The notes under the pieces are model-generated. The model was not told where the DNA came from. It saw nothing but the letters and a program-made list of their open reading frames with translations, and searched no databases. Below are positions 17,553 to 25,483 of a DNA stretch of 48,649 nucleotides, in pieces. Position 1 is the first letter of the stretch, and each line of letters begins with the position of its first letter. The position numbers and the translations under genes are program-made. The stretch covers positions 1 to 48,649 of the forward strand of contig CAZWMK010000005.1 in assembly GCA_964635065.1 (NCBI GenBank), read 5' to 3'. The DNA comes from CAZWMK01 sp964635065 (GTDB lineage: Bacteria > Pseudomonadota > Alphaproteobacteria > Sphingomonadales > Sphingomonadaceae).

Positions 17553-19970
17553 ATGCGCGTTCAGAACCGGATGGGAAAAATTGCAGCCATGCTGCTATGC
17601 GGCAGCGCGCTGGTGACATCAGAAAGCGCCTTCGCTCAGATCGAAGACATTGTCATCACGGCACGAAAACGCGTTGAATCCCTTCAGGATGTTCCGGTTG
17701 CGGCCTTCGCTGTGACCGCCGCCGACCTTGAACGCAATGCCGTCACCGACCTGACTTCGGCATCCAAGCTGACCCCCGGCCTGATCGTCTCGAAAGGCGT
17801 CAACAATGGTGGCGCCACCATCTTCCTGCGCGGTGTCGGCTCGTCACCAATTCAGCTCGCCTTTGATCAGGCTGTCCTCATCAACGTCGACAATATCCCG
17901 ATCAGCAAGGGCCGTGCGATCTTCGAAACGCACATGGACATGGAACAGATCGAAGTCCTGAAAGGCCCGCAGGCGTTGTTCTTCGGCAAGAATGCGACAG
18001 CAGGCATCATTTCGATCAAGACCAAGGATCCGGGCGACGAACTCGAAGTGATCACCAAGGCCGGCTATAACTTCGAAGGGCGTGGCCCATATGGCGAACT
18101 GGTGGTGTCCTCACCGCTCAGCGACAGCCTCGGCGTTCGCGTGGCGGGGCGCTATTCGAAACTGAACCATGGCTATTTTGAAAATATCGCCGAATCCATC
18201 GACGGCATTCCGGTCGATCGTTTTGCGCCGAAGAATCGCGACATCGCGGCCCGCCTGACGTTGGCCTATGACCCCGGCAACGCTTTCGATAGCAAGCTCA
18301 AACTCTCCTACTCGAATAACAAGACCAACGACATCAATGGCATGGCGCAGCTGACCAACTGTCAGGGACCCAATGGTGGCGCGCAGCCGATTTTCGGCGT
18401 CTGGGCCTCAAAGGGCGACGATGGCTGCAAACTCGACAAGAAGCACTCGATCTCGGCGATGGAGCCGATCGTTGCCGCGCAATATCCCGAAGCACGCGGC
18501 GGCCTGCCCTATAACAACTATGAATCGGTCATGCTGTCGAACACCATGAACTATGACCTCGGCAACATCATGCTGACAGCGGTTACTGGCTATTACGACT
18601 TTAATTATGAATCATTTGGTAACTTTGACATCGGCACCGCCAATGTCATCTTTGGCCATGAATTTGGCGATTATCGTGCCTTCACGCAAGAACTGCGCCT
18701 TGCTTCGGATTTTGACGGCCCGCTGAACTTCACGGTCGGCGGCTTCTTCGACTCCACGAAATTCGAGGTCGAACGTGGCACCTCACTCTTCAAATCGACG
18801 CTGTCGGCTGATTATGACCCGGCCAGCCCCTTTGCCTTTTTCCACACGGCACCCGATGCGGCAACCGGGCGATCGAACGACTGGGTCCAGTATGGCAGGA
18901 CCAGCGGCAAGACCTATTCAGCCTTTGCCGATCTCAATTTCAAGCTGACGCCTGAAATCGAACTTTCGGGCGGCGCACGCTTCACGCGGGAGGTCAAGAA
19001 CTCGCTGTTCAGCATGCTGTTCGTCAATCCAAACTTCCTGCTGGCCGGCAACTTCCCGGCGGGCGATGTGACCAACCGTTTTGCCGACAACAATGTCTCG
19101 CCGACCGTGTCACTGTCCTATCGTCCGACGGACGATGTGACACTGTTTGCCGCCTATCGGATCGGCTACAAATCGGGCGGTGCCAATATCGGCGACACAT
19201 TCGTCAATCCCGCCAAATTCGGTTATGACAGCGAAAAGGCCAATGGCTTTGAAGTCGGCGCAAAAACCATGCTGTTCGACCGCCAGCTGCGACTGAACAT
19301 CACCGGCTATCGATACACCTACAAGAATCTCCAGGTCGGCGTGTTTGATCCGGTGACCACCGGTCTCCCCGTCGGCAATGCAGGCGAATTCCGCACAACC
19401 GGGGTCGAACTCGACATGCTGTTCGAGCCGCGCGCAGTCGAGGGCCTCGCCCTGCGCGGCGCCATCGCCTACAACAAGGCGGATTACACAGACTATATCG
19501 GCGCCTGCTATGCCGGTCAGACCTTTGCCGCCGGCTGCAACCAGAATGCCGCCGGCGGGGTCGGCTTTGGCCAGGATTATGCCGGACGTCCGCGCCCGAA
19601 TGCACCGCGCTGGAACCTCAACGTCGGCGGCAACTATGACCGACCGGTCACCGACACGGTCAACATCGGCTTCAACGTCGATGCACGTTTTGTCAGCTCC
19701 TATTTCTTCGGGGAAACGCTCTCGCCGTTCCAGAAGACCGATGGCTACTGGAACGTCAATACCACGCTGCGCGTCTATCAGAATGACGATCGCTGGGAGC
19801 TGGCACTCATCGGCACCAACCTGTTCGACATGGTGAAGCCCATTTCCGCCACCGACAACCCCGGAACAGGCGCTGGCACAGGCACAGCGGCGGGGCTTCT
19901 GGCCGACACCTATATCCAGTCGACAACGATTCCGCGCGAAATCGCCCTTCAGGCGACCTTCCGCTTCTGA
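17553..19970 (+). CDS. TonB-dependent outer membrane receptor
   Basis: An 805-residue TonB-dependent receptor. A signal peptide (about 1-28, ending SAFAQ) is followed by the TonB-box region IEDIVITARKR, the plug domain (about 45-160, with IEVLKGPQALFFGKN) and a 22-strand-type barrel ending in ALQATFRF. Sphingomonads use many such receptors for uptake of hydrophobic or oligomeric nutrients. The ATG at 17553 is chosen because GGGGAGA lies just upstream and it starts a clean signal peptide; an in-frame ATG at 17517 would add 12 unlikely residues. It is a clear paralog of the receptor at 34916. A strong palindromic terminator follows. Confidence 0.95.
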   Translation: MRVQNRMGKIAAMLLCGSALVTSESAFAQIEDIVITARKRVESLQDVPVAAFAVTAADLERNAVTDLTSASKLTPGLIVSKGVNNGGATIFLRGVGSSPIQLAFDQAVLINVDNIPISKGRAIFETHMDMEQIEVLKGPQALFFGKNATAGIISIKTKDPGDELEVITKAGYNFEGRGPYGELVVSSPLSDSLGVRVAGRYSKLNHGYFENIAESIDGIPVDRFAPKNRDIAARLTLAYDPGNAFDSKLKLSYSNNKTNDINGMAQLTNCQGPNGGAQPIFGVWASKGDDGCKLDKKHSISAMEPIVAAQYPEARGGLPYNNYESVMLSNTMNYDLGNIMLTAVTGYYDFNYESFGNFDIGTANVIFGHEFGDYRAFTQELRLASDFDGPLNFTVGGFFDSTKFEVERGTSLFKSTLSADYDPASPFAFFHTAPDAATGRSNDWVQYGRTSGKTYSAFADLNFKLTPEIELSGGARFTREVKNSLFSMLFVNPNFLLAGNFPAGDVTNRFADNNVSPTVSLSYRPTDDVTLFAAYRIGYKSGGANIGDTFVNPAKFGYDSEKANGFEVGAKTMLFDRQLRLNITGYRYTYKNLQVGVFDPVTTGLPVGNAGEFRTTGVELDMLFEPRAVEGLALRGAIAYNKADYTDYIGACYAGQTFAAGCNQNAAGGVGFGQDYAGRPRPNAPRWNLNVGGNYDRPVTDTVNIGFNVDARFVSSYFFGETLSPFQKTDGYWNVNTTLRVYQNDDRWELALIGTNLFDMVKPISATDNPGTGAGTGTAAGLLADTYIQSTTIPREIALQATFRF

Positions 19971-19995
19971 TCGCACGCAACAGGTAGGCCTTCAT

Positions 19996-20032
19996 GGAAA
20001 GGGCGGCGGGTTTCAAACCCGCCGCCCTTTCC
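19996..20032. terminator. bidirectional hairpin terminator
   Basis: Perfect 18-base palindrome, GGAAAGGGCGGCGGGTTT and its complement, separated by one base. It lies between the convergent receptor gene and the acyl-CoA dehydrogenase gene. Confidence 0.85.
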
Positions 20033-20056
20033 AGATGCGCTGGCGCGCCTTGACGA

Positions 20057-21205
20057 TCATCGCAGGCCAAGACCGCGAGCGATGATGCCACGCAGGATTT
20101 CCCGCGTACCGCCGCGCAGGGAAAATGCCGGCACCGAAGCCGTAGTGTATGCAAGAAGGGCGGCAAAGGCGACGCCTTCTTCGCTGTCATCGTCAAGATC
20201 GACAACCTGACGCACGATCTCAGGAATTTCCTGTTCAAAGACGGCGCCAAGGTCCTTGATCATCGTTGCCTGCAACGATGGGTCCTCGCCCTGTTCCAGC
20301 ATCCATGCGACACCGCGCGACATACGGCGCAACGTCATCAGATGGGCAACAAGGCGACCAACAGCCGCGTCGGCACCCGGCGAACGCTGATCCCTCAGCC
20401 TGCGGATCATCTCGGTCAGCAATGCCATCGACGACAGGAAACGCTCTGGTCCCGACCGTTCATAGGCCAGTTCGCTCATCACCTGTTCCCAGCCATTGCC
20501 CTCTTCACCGAGCAGCGCCGTGCGGGGCACCATGACATCCTCGAACACGACTTCGTTGAAGTGCGCGTCGCCCGCCATGTCGGTGATCGGCCGGATGGTA
20601 ATGCCCGGCGTCGAGAGGTCGACAAGCAGCTGGCTGGTGCCCTTGTGACGATCGGCTGGTGTGCCGCTAGTGCGGCAGAACAGCAGCATGTAATGGGCGC
20701 GGTGCGCGTTTGTCGTCCAGAGCTTGGTGCCGTTGATGCGATAATGATCGCCCTCCAGCTCCGCCTTGGTCCGAACGCTGGCAAGATCGGAACCGGAATC
20801 CGGCTCGCTCATGCCGATACAGGTATAAAGCTCGCCTGCCACCATCGGCGGCAGGAAAAACCGCTTCTGTTCCTCGGTACCATAACGCAGGATCGACACG
20901 CCAGTTTGGCGGTCGGCAATCCAGTGCGCGGCAACTGGCGCGCCCGCCGCCAGCATTTCTTCCAGCAGGACATAGCGTTCGGCATTGCTGCGTCCGTGGC
21001 CGCCATAGGCCTTGGGCCATGTCATGCCGATCCAGCCCCGCGCGCCAACGGCCCGGCTGAAATCCGGATCGAAGCCATACCAGGAATGAGCGCGGCCCAG
21101 CGCGCCATGCTTTTCGAGTGCGGTTTTCAGGAAGGCGCGCACCTCAAGGCGCAGTGCCTCCGCAGCATCGGAGACGGGCGGCGCGGGAAAATTCATGTTG
21201 ATCAT
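20057..21205 (-). CDS. acyl-CoA dehydrogenase, larger subunit-like (382 aa)
   Basis: An FAD-dependent acyl-CoA dehydrogenase that would introduce an alpha-beta double bond into a CoA thioester. It has the family core: CIGMSEPDSGSDLASVRTKA, then the KLWTTNAHRAHYM segment, and the C-terminal RGGTREILRGIIARGLG. The Glu used by medium-chain enzymes (EGT) is Gly here (GGT); the AYERSG motif offers the alternative Glu used in isovaleryl-CoA-type and heteromeric enzymes. The ATG at 21205 overlaps the partner gene's stop (ATGA) and has a GGGAGC ribosome-binding sequence. Paired with the shorter gene upstream, it resembles the alpha2beta2 enzymes of steroid side-chain degradation. Confidence 0.9.
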   Translation of the reverse strand: MINMNFPAPPVSDAAEALRLEVRAFLKTALEKHGALGRAHSWYGFDPDFSRAVGARGWIGMTWPKAYGGHGRSNAERYVLLEEMLAAGAPVAAHWIADRQTGVSILRYGTEEQKRFFLPPMVAGELYTCIGMSEPDSGSDLASVRTKAELEGDHYRINGTKLWTTNAHRAHYMLLFCRTSGTPADRHKGTSQLLVDLSTPGITIRPITDMAGDAHFNEVVFEDVMVPRTALLGEEGNGWEQVMSELAYERSGPERFLSSMALLTEMIRRLRDQRSPGADAAVGRLVAHLMTLRRMSRGVAWMLEQGEDPSLQATMIKDLGAVFEQEIPEIVRQVVDLDDDSEEGVAFAALLAYTTASVPAFSLRGGTREILRGIIARGLGLR

Positions 21206-22215
21206 GCCTTGCTCCCTTCGGCGGCAGGATTGACAACAAAGGCCCAAAGATCGTCGGCATGCTGTTCAAGCACTGTCGCGCCAAGGCGCTGTTGCCAGTA
21301 ACGGTCGGAACCGAATTCATCGCGCCACACCGCCAGTGCACGCGTAAAAAGATGCAGACGATGCTCGGCTGTGAAGCCGATAGCGCCCAGCACCTGATGG
21401 GCGATGCCCGTGGAAATGCCGGCAGCCTCCCCGGCCCGTGCCTTGGCGGCGGCGATCAGGCAGGTGGCTTCAGGCAGACCAAAGGCTTCAGACGCCATAT
21501 CGGCGGCGGCATTGGTCGCGGCCATGTGCGTTGCCATCACGGCCATCTGCTGCTGGATCGCCTGGAACTTGCCAATGGCGCGACCGAATTGCACACGGTC
21601 ATTTGCATAGCCGACCGTAACATCGACGATGCGCTGCAATGCGCCGGCCATTTCCATCACCCGCATCAGGGCACCAAGATTGAGCGCCACTGCTGCTGCG
21701 TCCGCAAGCGTCCCCTTCTGCCCGGTGCCGGGATCGACCGTCACATCCCAGCGCGGCCAGAAGGCGTTGGTCTGCGCCTGTACCGTGAACTGCCCCTTGC
21801 CAAGCCGGTGCACCGTATCGCCCGAGACAAGAACAAGGCACTCCACCTGCCCCGCCCAAGGCACGCGGCGCAACATTGCTTCGCCCCCGGCGATGGCAAA
21901 ACTTGCAGGACCGTCGGCAAGCGGCAAACCCGCCTGCGCCAGCAGCCAGTTTGCCGCCATGGTTTCGGCCATCGGCAACGGCGCGGCCTGCGCGGCGGCA
22001 ATGCGCATGAGGTCAAACGCATCGGCGGCGGCAAGACCGAAGCCGCCCTGCTCCTCAGGCAAAAGGGCCAGCGGCAACCCGGCCTCTTCAATTGCGCGCC
22101 AGGCTTCGGCATTCCAGCCCCCCGGCCAGGTCACGCGCGCAAGATCGTCGTTGACCTGCGCCTCGAACAGGCGACGCGTCGTCTCCTGCACGATGGATTT
22201 GATTTCGTCAGTCAT
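21202..22215 (-). CDS. acyl-CoA dehydrogenase, shorter subunit-like (337 aa)
   Basis: A second, shorter and more diverged acyl-CoA dehydrogenase. The N-terminal helical domain is recognisable (LPLALLPEEQGGFGLAAADA), as is the C-terminal helical domain with QFGRAIGKFQAIQQQMA and GAIGFTAEHRLHLFTRAL. The middle beta domain lacks the usual SEPxSGSD loop. This is the pattern of the beta-like partner in heteromeric acyl-CoA dehydrogenases. The gene ends in an ATGA overlap with the larger subunit gene, so equal, coupled synthesis is likely. The start at 22215 has AGGGAT upstream. Confidence 0.87.
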   Translation of the reverse strand: MTDEIKSIVQETTRRLFEAQVNDDLARVTWPGGWNAEAWRAIEEAGLPLALLPEEQGGFGLAAADAFDLMRIAAAQAAPLPMAETMAANWLLAQAGLPLADGPASFAIAGGEAMLRRVPWAGQVECLVLVSGDTVHRLGKGQFTVQAQTNAFWPRWDVTVDPGTGQKGTLADAAAVALNLGALMRVMEMAGALQRIVDVTVGYANDRVQFGRAIGKFQAIQQQMAVMATHMAATNAAADMASEAFGLPEATCLIAAAKARAGEAAGISTGIAHQVLGAIGFTAEHRLHLFTRALAVWRDEFGSDRYWQQRLGATVLEQHADDLWAFVVNPAAEGSKA

Positions 22216-22380
22216 GCCCAGTCATCCCTGCCAAACGCCTTGTCACGCCTCCCGCGATGCACCTTGCGCACCCAGTCACCACGCAACGATGGCTGCGGTG
22301 TGAAATTCGCCGCTGCCGATATTTTTTTCAAGAGAAAATGATTTTCTCCACTGACAATTGCCCAAAAGGACATGTCACCC

Positions 22381-22413
22381 ACAAAAAGCCAGTGCCGGCC
22401 ATCAGGCCGGCAC
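22381..22413 (-). terminator. intrinsic terminator of the SnoaL-like gene at 22438
   Basis: GTGCCGGCC / GGCCGGCAC stem with a four-base loop at 22392-22413, followed on the minus strand by a T-rich run (TTTTT). It lies just downstream of the SnoaL-like gene stop. Confidence 0.75.
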
Positions 22414-22437
22414 CCATCCTTGCGATGATTGGCAAAA

Positions 22438-22980
22438 TCAGACGTGGTTCTTCATGTAATTGATGAAGGCATCAGTCTTTTCTGGCACATCTGCGTCGAT
22501 CGGGCGGCCATAAGTCAGGTTACGTTGCAGCGTGCCCAGAATGCCGGCGTAATTTTCCAGAGGGCAATAATAGATGTACAGCATCTTGCGATCGGCAATG
22601 CGCCAGGCACCATCTTCATATTCATAAACATCTTCATAGCGCAGCGCGGCCAGTTGCTGCACGCCGTTACGCCACACTTCTGCGCCAGCCGACACGATAC
22701 CCCGCGCCCGCGTGTCGCTCTCGAACATCACGACGACGCCATGCACATTGTGCAGCGTTGCGCCAAGGACGGCAAAGCGCCCCTTGTAAAAATCGACCAG
22801 CGCCTCGCGACCGCGCGTATTCATCACGCCGTCACCGCTCCAGACGCGCGCATTCTTCGTGAACAGACCACCAATCTTGTCGACATCGCGGTCGTCCATG
22901 ATGACGGCATAATGGGCCACAAGATTGCGGATCGCGAGTTCGGCTTCAACGCGTGCAAGCCGGTCTTCCAGAGTGCTCAT
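22438..22980 (-). CDS. SnoaL-like / NTF2-fold protein (180 aa)
   Basis: A SnoaL_4-type protein that opens with a short coiled helix (TLEDRLARVEAELAIRNLVA) and continues HYAVIMDDRDVDKIGGLFTK, the usual helix pair leading to the first strand. The late segments YEYEDGAWRIADRKMLYIYY match the family's closing strands. Likely an isomerase or hydratase-like or binding protein in the same catabolic pathway as the acyl-CoA dehydrogenases. It is divergent from the crotonase gene, with a 270-base shared promoter region, and has its own terminator. Confidence 0.85.
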   Translation of the reverse strand: MSTLEDRLARVEAELAIRNLVAHYAVIMDDRDVDKIGGLFTKNARVWSGDGVMNTRGREALVDFYKGRFAVLGATLHNVHGVVVMFESDTRARGIVSAGAEVWRNGVQQLAALRYEDVYEYEDGAWRIADRKMLYIYYCPLENYAGILGTLQRNLTYGRPIDADVPEKTDAFINYMKNHV

Positions 22981-23103
22981 GCAGTTTTTTCTCCTGTGAT
23001 GGCAGGGCTATGGACATGCAAAAAACGCCATCCATCACGCCCAAGGATTGCTGGACGGCATCTTGTTGACCCGCCCTTATTAGGCAGGAGACTAAACCGC
23101 ACC

Positions 23104-23127
23104 TGCAAAGTTGCAAGCACTATTGCA
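23104..23127. promoter_or_regulatory. cluster of TGCAA/TTGCA palindromes, candidate operator
   Basis: TGCAA-AG-TTGCA and TGCAA-N6-TTGCA overlap within 24 bases in the divergent region between the SnoaL-like gene and the crotonase gene. Nested dyads of this kind are typical of TetR-, MarR- or IclR-type operators. The binding protein is unknown. Confidence 0.35.
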
Positions 23128-23250
23128 TGTTTTTTCTTGCGCCTTATTGCCCTTTGCGAAAATCTCGCCACGCGCCTAACGCTGATCGTGCACGATGGCG
23201 GTGACGGCCGCGGCACGACAACAAAGATCACGCCTTGCTGGGAGTTGATG

Positions 23251-24048
23251 ATGGATCTGATTTTGAAGGACTTTGACGACGGCATCCTGACACTGACGCT
23301 CAACCGTCCCGACAAGCGCAACCCGATTTCCGACCTCGACATGATCGATGCGCTCGTGACCACCCTTGAAGATGCCGATGCGGATATTGCGGTCCGCGTC
23401 ATCATCCTGACCGGCGCTGGCAGCGCTTTTTCATCGGGCGGCGATATCAAGAAAATGGTCGTGGGCGGCGGGTTGCGCGATGCTGTCCCCGCCCAGTCAC
23501 GCCGCAATTACCGCACTGGCATCCAGCGCCTGCCGCTCTTGTTCCAGGCGCTTGAAGTGCCGATCGTGGCAGCCATCAACGGCCCGGCCATCGGCGCTGG
23601 CTGCGACCTTGCCTGCATGTGCGACATACGCATCGCCGCTGACAACGCCAAATTCGCGGAAAGCTTCGTCAAGATCGGGCTTGTCCCCGGCGATGGCGGC
23701 GCCTGGCTGTTGCCGCGCGTCATCGGCATTTCGAAAGCCACGGAACTCGCGCTGACTGGCGCGGTGATCGACGCGACCGAAGCCCTCGCCTGCGGCCTTG
23801 TCTCGCGGGTCGTTCCGCTTGACGATCTCATGCCAACGGCACGCGCGATTGCCCGGCAAATTGCCGACAACCCGCCACATGCCGTGCGCATGACCAAGCG
23901 CCTGCTGCGGCAGGGACAGGAATCGACGCTGTCATCATTGCTCGACATGTCGGCGGCGATGCAGGCCGTCAGCCACGAAACCCGCGACCATGAAGAAGCC
24001 GTCGCAGCCTTCAATGAACGCCGCCCGCCACATTTTACCGGGCAATGA
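23251..24048 (+). CDS. enoyl-CoA hydratase/isomerase family protein (crotonase fold)
   Basis: A 265-residue crotonase. The oxyanion-hole segments are SSGGDIKKM and IGAGCDLACMCDIR, followed by AESFVKIGLVPGDGGAWLLPR and the C-terminal helices. Rat crotonase uses two Glu (144 and 164). The aligned positions here are Asp119 and Phe139, so ordinary hydratase chemistry is doubtful; isomerase, hydrolase or retro-Claisen-type activity is possible. ATGs at 23248 and 23251 both follow GGGAG; the second has the better spacing. An open frame extends some 820 bases upstream but runs antisense through the SnoaL-like gene. A dyad at 24075 may terminate it. Confidence 0.88.
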   Translation: MDLILKDFDDGILTLTLNRPDKRNPISDLDMIDALVTTLEDADADIAVRVIILTGAGSAFSSGGDIKKMVVGGGLRDAVPAQSRRNYRTGIQRLPLLFQALEVPIVAAINGPAIGAGCDLACMCDIRIAADNAKFAESFVKIGLVPGDGGAWLLPRVIGISKATELALTGAVIDATEALACGLVSRVVPLDDLMPTARAIARQIADNPPHAVRMTKRLLRQGQESTLSSLLDMSAAMQAVSHETRDHEEAVAAFNERRPPHFTGQ

Positions 24049-24074
24049 CCAGCACCCGCCAATCACCGCTGGAT

Positions 24075-24108
24075 GACGGTAGCCAGCCTGCAGGCGCGGG
24101 CTACCGTC
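24075..24108 (+). terminator. possible hairpin terminator after the crotonase gene
   Basis: GACGGTAGCC at 24075-24084 pairs with GGCTACCGTC at 24099-24108, 27 bases after the stop. There is no strong T-run after it, so it may be a weak or factor-assisted terminator. Confidence 0.45.
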
Positions 24109-24318
24109 CGCGTGTGCCTTTGACATGCCGGCACATGCCGCTCATAGTGATGGCATGAGCCAGCAGTATGTGATTCTGCGTTTCCGTGTTCATGCGGGTC
24201 AAATTCTCGGCGGCATCTAGCCCCGGGCTTCGACGTTCCACGTCCTGAAAAGTCCGGGGCACGGCCACTTCCACAATAAACTGGACGAACGCGCCATCCA
24301 GCGCGACTGGAGATATTC

Positions 24319-24735
24319 ATGACCCGCAAGGCTTCCAACGCCCCCCGCCCGCCGATCATCCTGTGCGAAACCGAAGCCGATCTACTGTCCGGTCTCGCCG
24401 ATGGCGTCGAAGACCGCCTGCCGCATATCGCCGAAATGCTGATCTCGGAAATCGGACGTGCGCAGATCGTGGCCGATGACGCCATGCCAGACGATGTCAT
24501 CCGCATGGGATCGACCGTGACCTTCATCGATGACCGCACAGGCCAGAATCGTACCGTGCAGCTGGTTTTTCCGCAGCAGGCGGACATTGCGGCCAACCGC
24601 ATTTCCATCCTGACGCCTATCGGGGCAGGATTGATCGGCCTGCGTCCTGGACAAGCCATCGACTGGCCCGACCGCGACGGCCAGACCCGCCTCCTGCGCG
24701 TTGTTGATGTGGCGCACACGGACGTGCTGCCGTAA
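24319..24735 (+). CDS. rnk: Rnk-type regulator, GreA/GreB C-terminal domain protein
   Basis: A 138-residue protein of the Rnk (regulator of nucleoside diphosphate kinase) family. A short N-terminal helical part is followed by a GreA/GreB-like C-terminal FKBP-fold domain: VIRMGSTVTFIDDRTGQNRT, then ISILTPIGAGLIGLRPGQAI and DWP. Rnk proteins bind RNA polymerase but lack the long coiled coil of GreA, so they do not cleave transcripts. The ATG at 24319 follows GGAGA. It is a lone gene and the last intact core-type gene before the apparent island boundary. Confidence 0.85.
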   Translation: MTRKASNAPRPPIILCETEADLLSGLADGVEDRLPHIAEMLISEIGRAQIVADDAMPDDVIRMGSTVTFIDDRTGQNRTVQLVFPQQADIAANRISILTPIGAGLIGLRPGQAIDWPDRDGQTRLLRVVDVAHTDVLP

Positions 24736-24986
24736 TCGCAAGTCCAGTCAGGCCGTGACAGGTCCGGAAATGGGGCGGCTAGCGGGAAAACCGCGACCCC
24801 GTCCCGCGACTGAGGGCGGATCTCAAAAAAGCGGGCGACACGGATGGCGAACCCTGGATGCAAAATCCATCCCAAGGTGCCGGGCCACCACCATGTTTTG
24901 AAACGCTTGTTCGGAAAACATGGTCGCTGACGGCTTCACAATGGCGCCTGAAACAAACGATTTTCAGCCATTCATGTCGATATGAC
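24736..24986. other. gene-free segment at the left island boundary
   Basis: No supported gene. Small hairpins occur after the Rnk-type gene (for example the GCGGG/CCGC repeats near 24780-24810). The stretch at 24921-24940 weakly resembles the tRNA-Val 3' end found at the other side of the island. Confidence 0.4.
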
Positions 24987-25154
24987 TTAGCAAAAAGCCC
25001 CCAAAAAGGCCCCCAGCCTTCTCTGGTTACAGGCGAACAAGGGCGAACTACCGTTTAGGCGCAAGCCATAGTCGATCATCATCAGGTCGCCGCTGCTCAG
25101 CTCGGGCTCCATCGATTCTCCGTCGACACGGAATAGCGACGCCTTGGCATTGCC
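24987..25154 (-). pseudogene. S24-type (LexA/CI-like) repressor fragment, SMEP region
   Basis: Minus-strand translation gives ASLFRVDGESMEPELSSGD followed by LMMIDYG, the active-site Ser region of S24-peptidase phage and ICE repressors (the SME motif and GDxxxxD). Only about 30 residues match; the frame then runs through a repeat tract to a TAA at 24987. There is no N-terminal DNA-binding domain and no Lys region. It is a decayed piece whose missing C-terminal half resembles the separate fragment at 26810. Confidence 0.6.
24990..25015. repeat. left copy of the integrase-upstream repeat (candidate arm site)
   Basis: Two direct units of the type GGGGGCCTTTTT (minus strand). It matches 43496-43520, just upstream of the integrase, with two mismatches and one gap, and weaker similarity (GCGAACA and GAAC) continues for about 40 bases to the right. 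It probably marks integrase arm-type binding sites at the distal end of the island. Confidence 0.55.
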
Positions 25155-25478
25155 GCCGCCGCATTCATCTGTACCAGCCCGAGCGTTACCGATGGCGACT
25201 CGATCCGCTGTGGCGAAGTCCGCGTCAGGCTGCTCGGCATCGACGCGCCCGAAATGCCGAGCAGCTGCAGACCGGGACGCGAATGTACGCCCGGCGATCC
25301 CTATGCCGCCCGCGACTATCTCGCGCAGCTGGCGCGTGACGGTATCAGCTGCAGCACTACTGGGCAGGACCGCTATGGCCGCACGCTGGCGCGCTGTACC
25401 GCTAAAGGCGTTGATCTGTTATGCGCGATGATCAAGGCCGGGCATGCGGTCATGCGATACAGCAAGCTCAGTTGTTGA
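25140..25478 (+). pseudogene. thermonuclease (SNase)-like fragment lacking a start codon
   Basis: In-frame translation gives VTDGDSIRCGEVRVRLLGID, then APE, and later DRYGRTLARC and AGHAVMRY, the staphylococcal-nuclease-fold core with its conserved Asp/Arg/Glu residues. This is a secreted nuclease type common in alphaproteobacterial islands. Upstream is a hydrophobic stub (GIAAAAFI) that looks like the end of a signal peptide, then a stop at 25134. No ATG, GTG or TTG lies in frame before the domain, so the 5' end seems lost. A start at the internal ATG 25254 would omit the active site. Confidence 0.65.
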
Positions 25479-25483
25479 TGCTT

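Noticed and set aside
22429..23250. N-terminal extension of the crotonase frame
   Set aside because: It runs antisense through the SnoaL-like gene and its terminator; the crotonase fold begins at 23251 after GGGAG.
24063..24875. Long minus-strand open frame antisense to the Rnk-type gene
   Set aside because: It overlaps the whole plus-strand GreA/B-like gene, has Arg/Ser-rich shadow composition and no recognisable domain.
24828..24893. tRNA/tmRNA-like stretch with CCCAAGGTGC and CACCACCA
   Set aside because: It has a short resemblance to the tmRNA 5' region, but no tag coding sequence, no full acceptor or T arm and no tRNA fold could be built.
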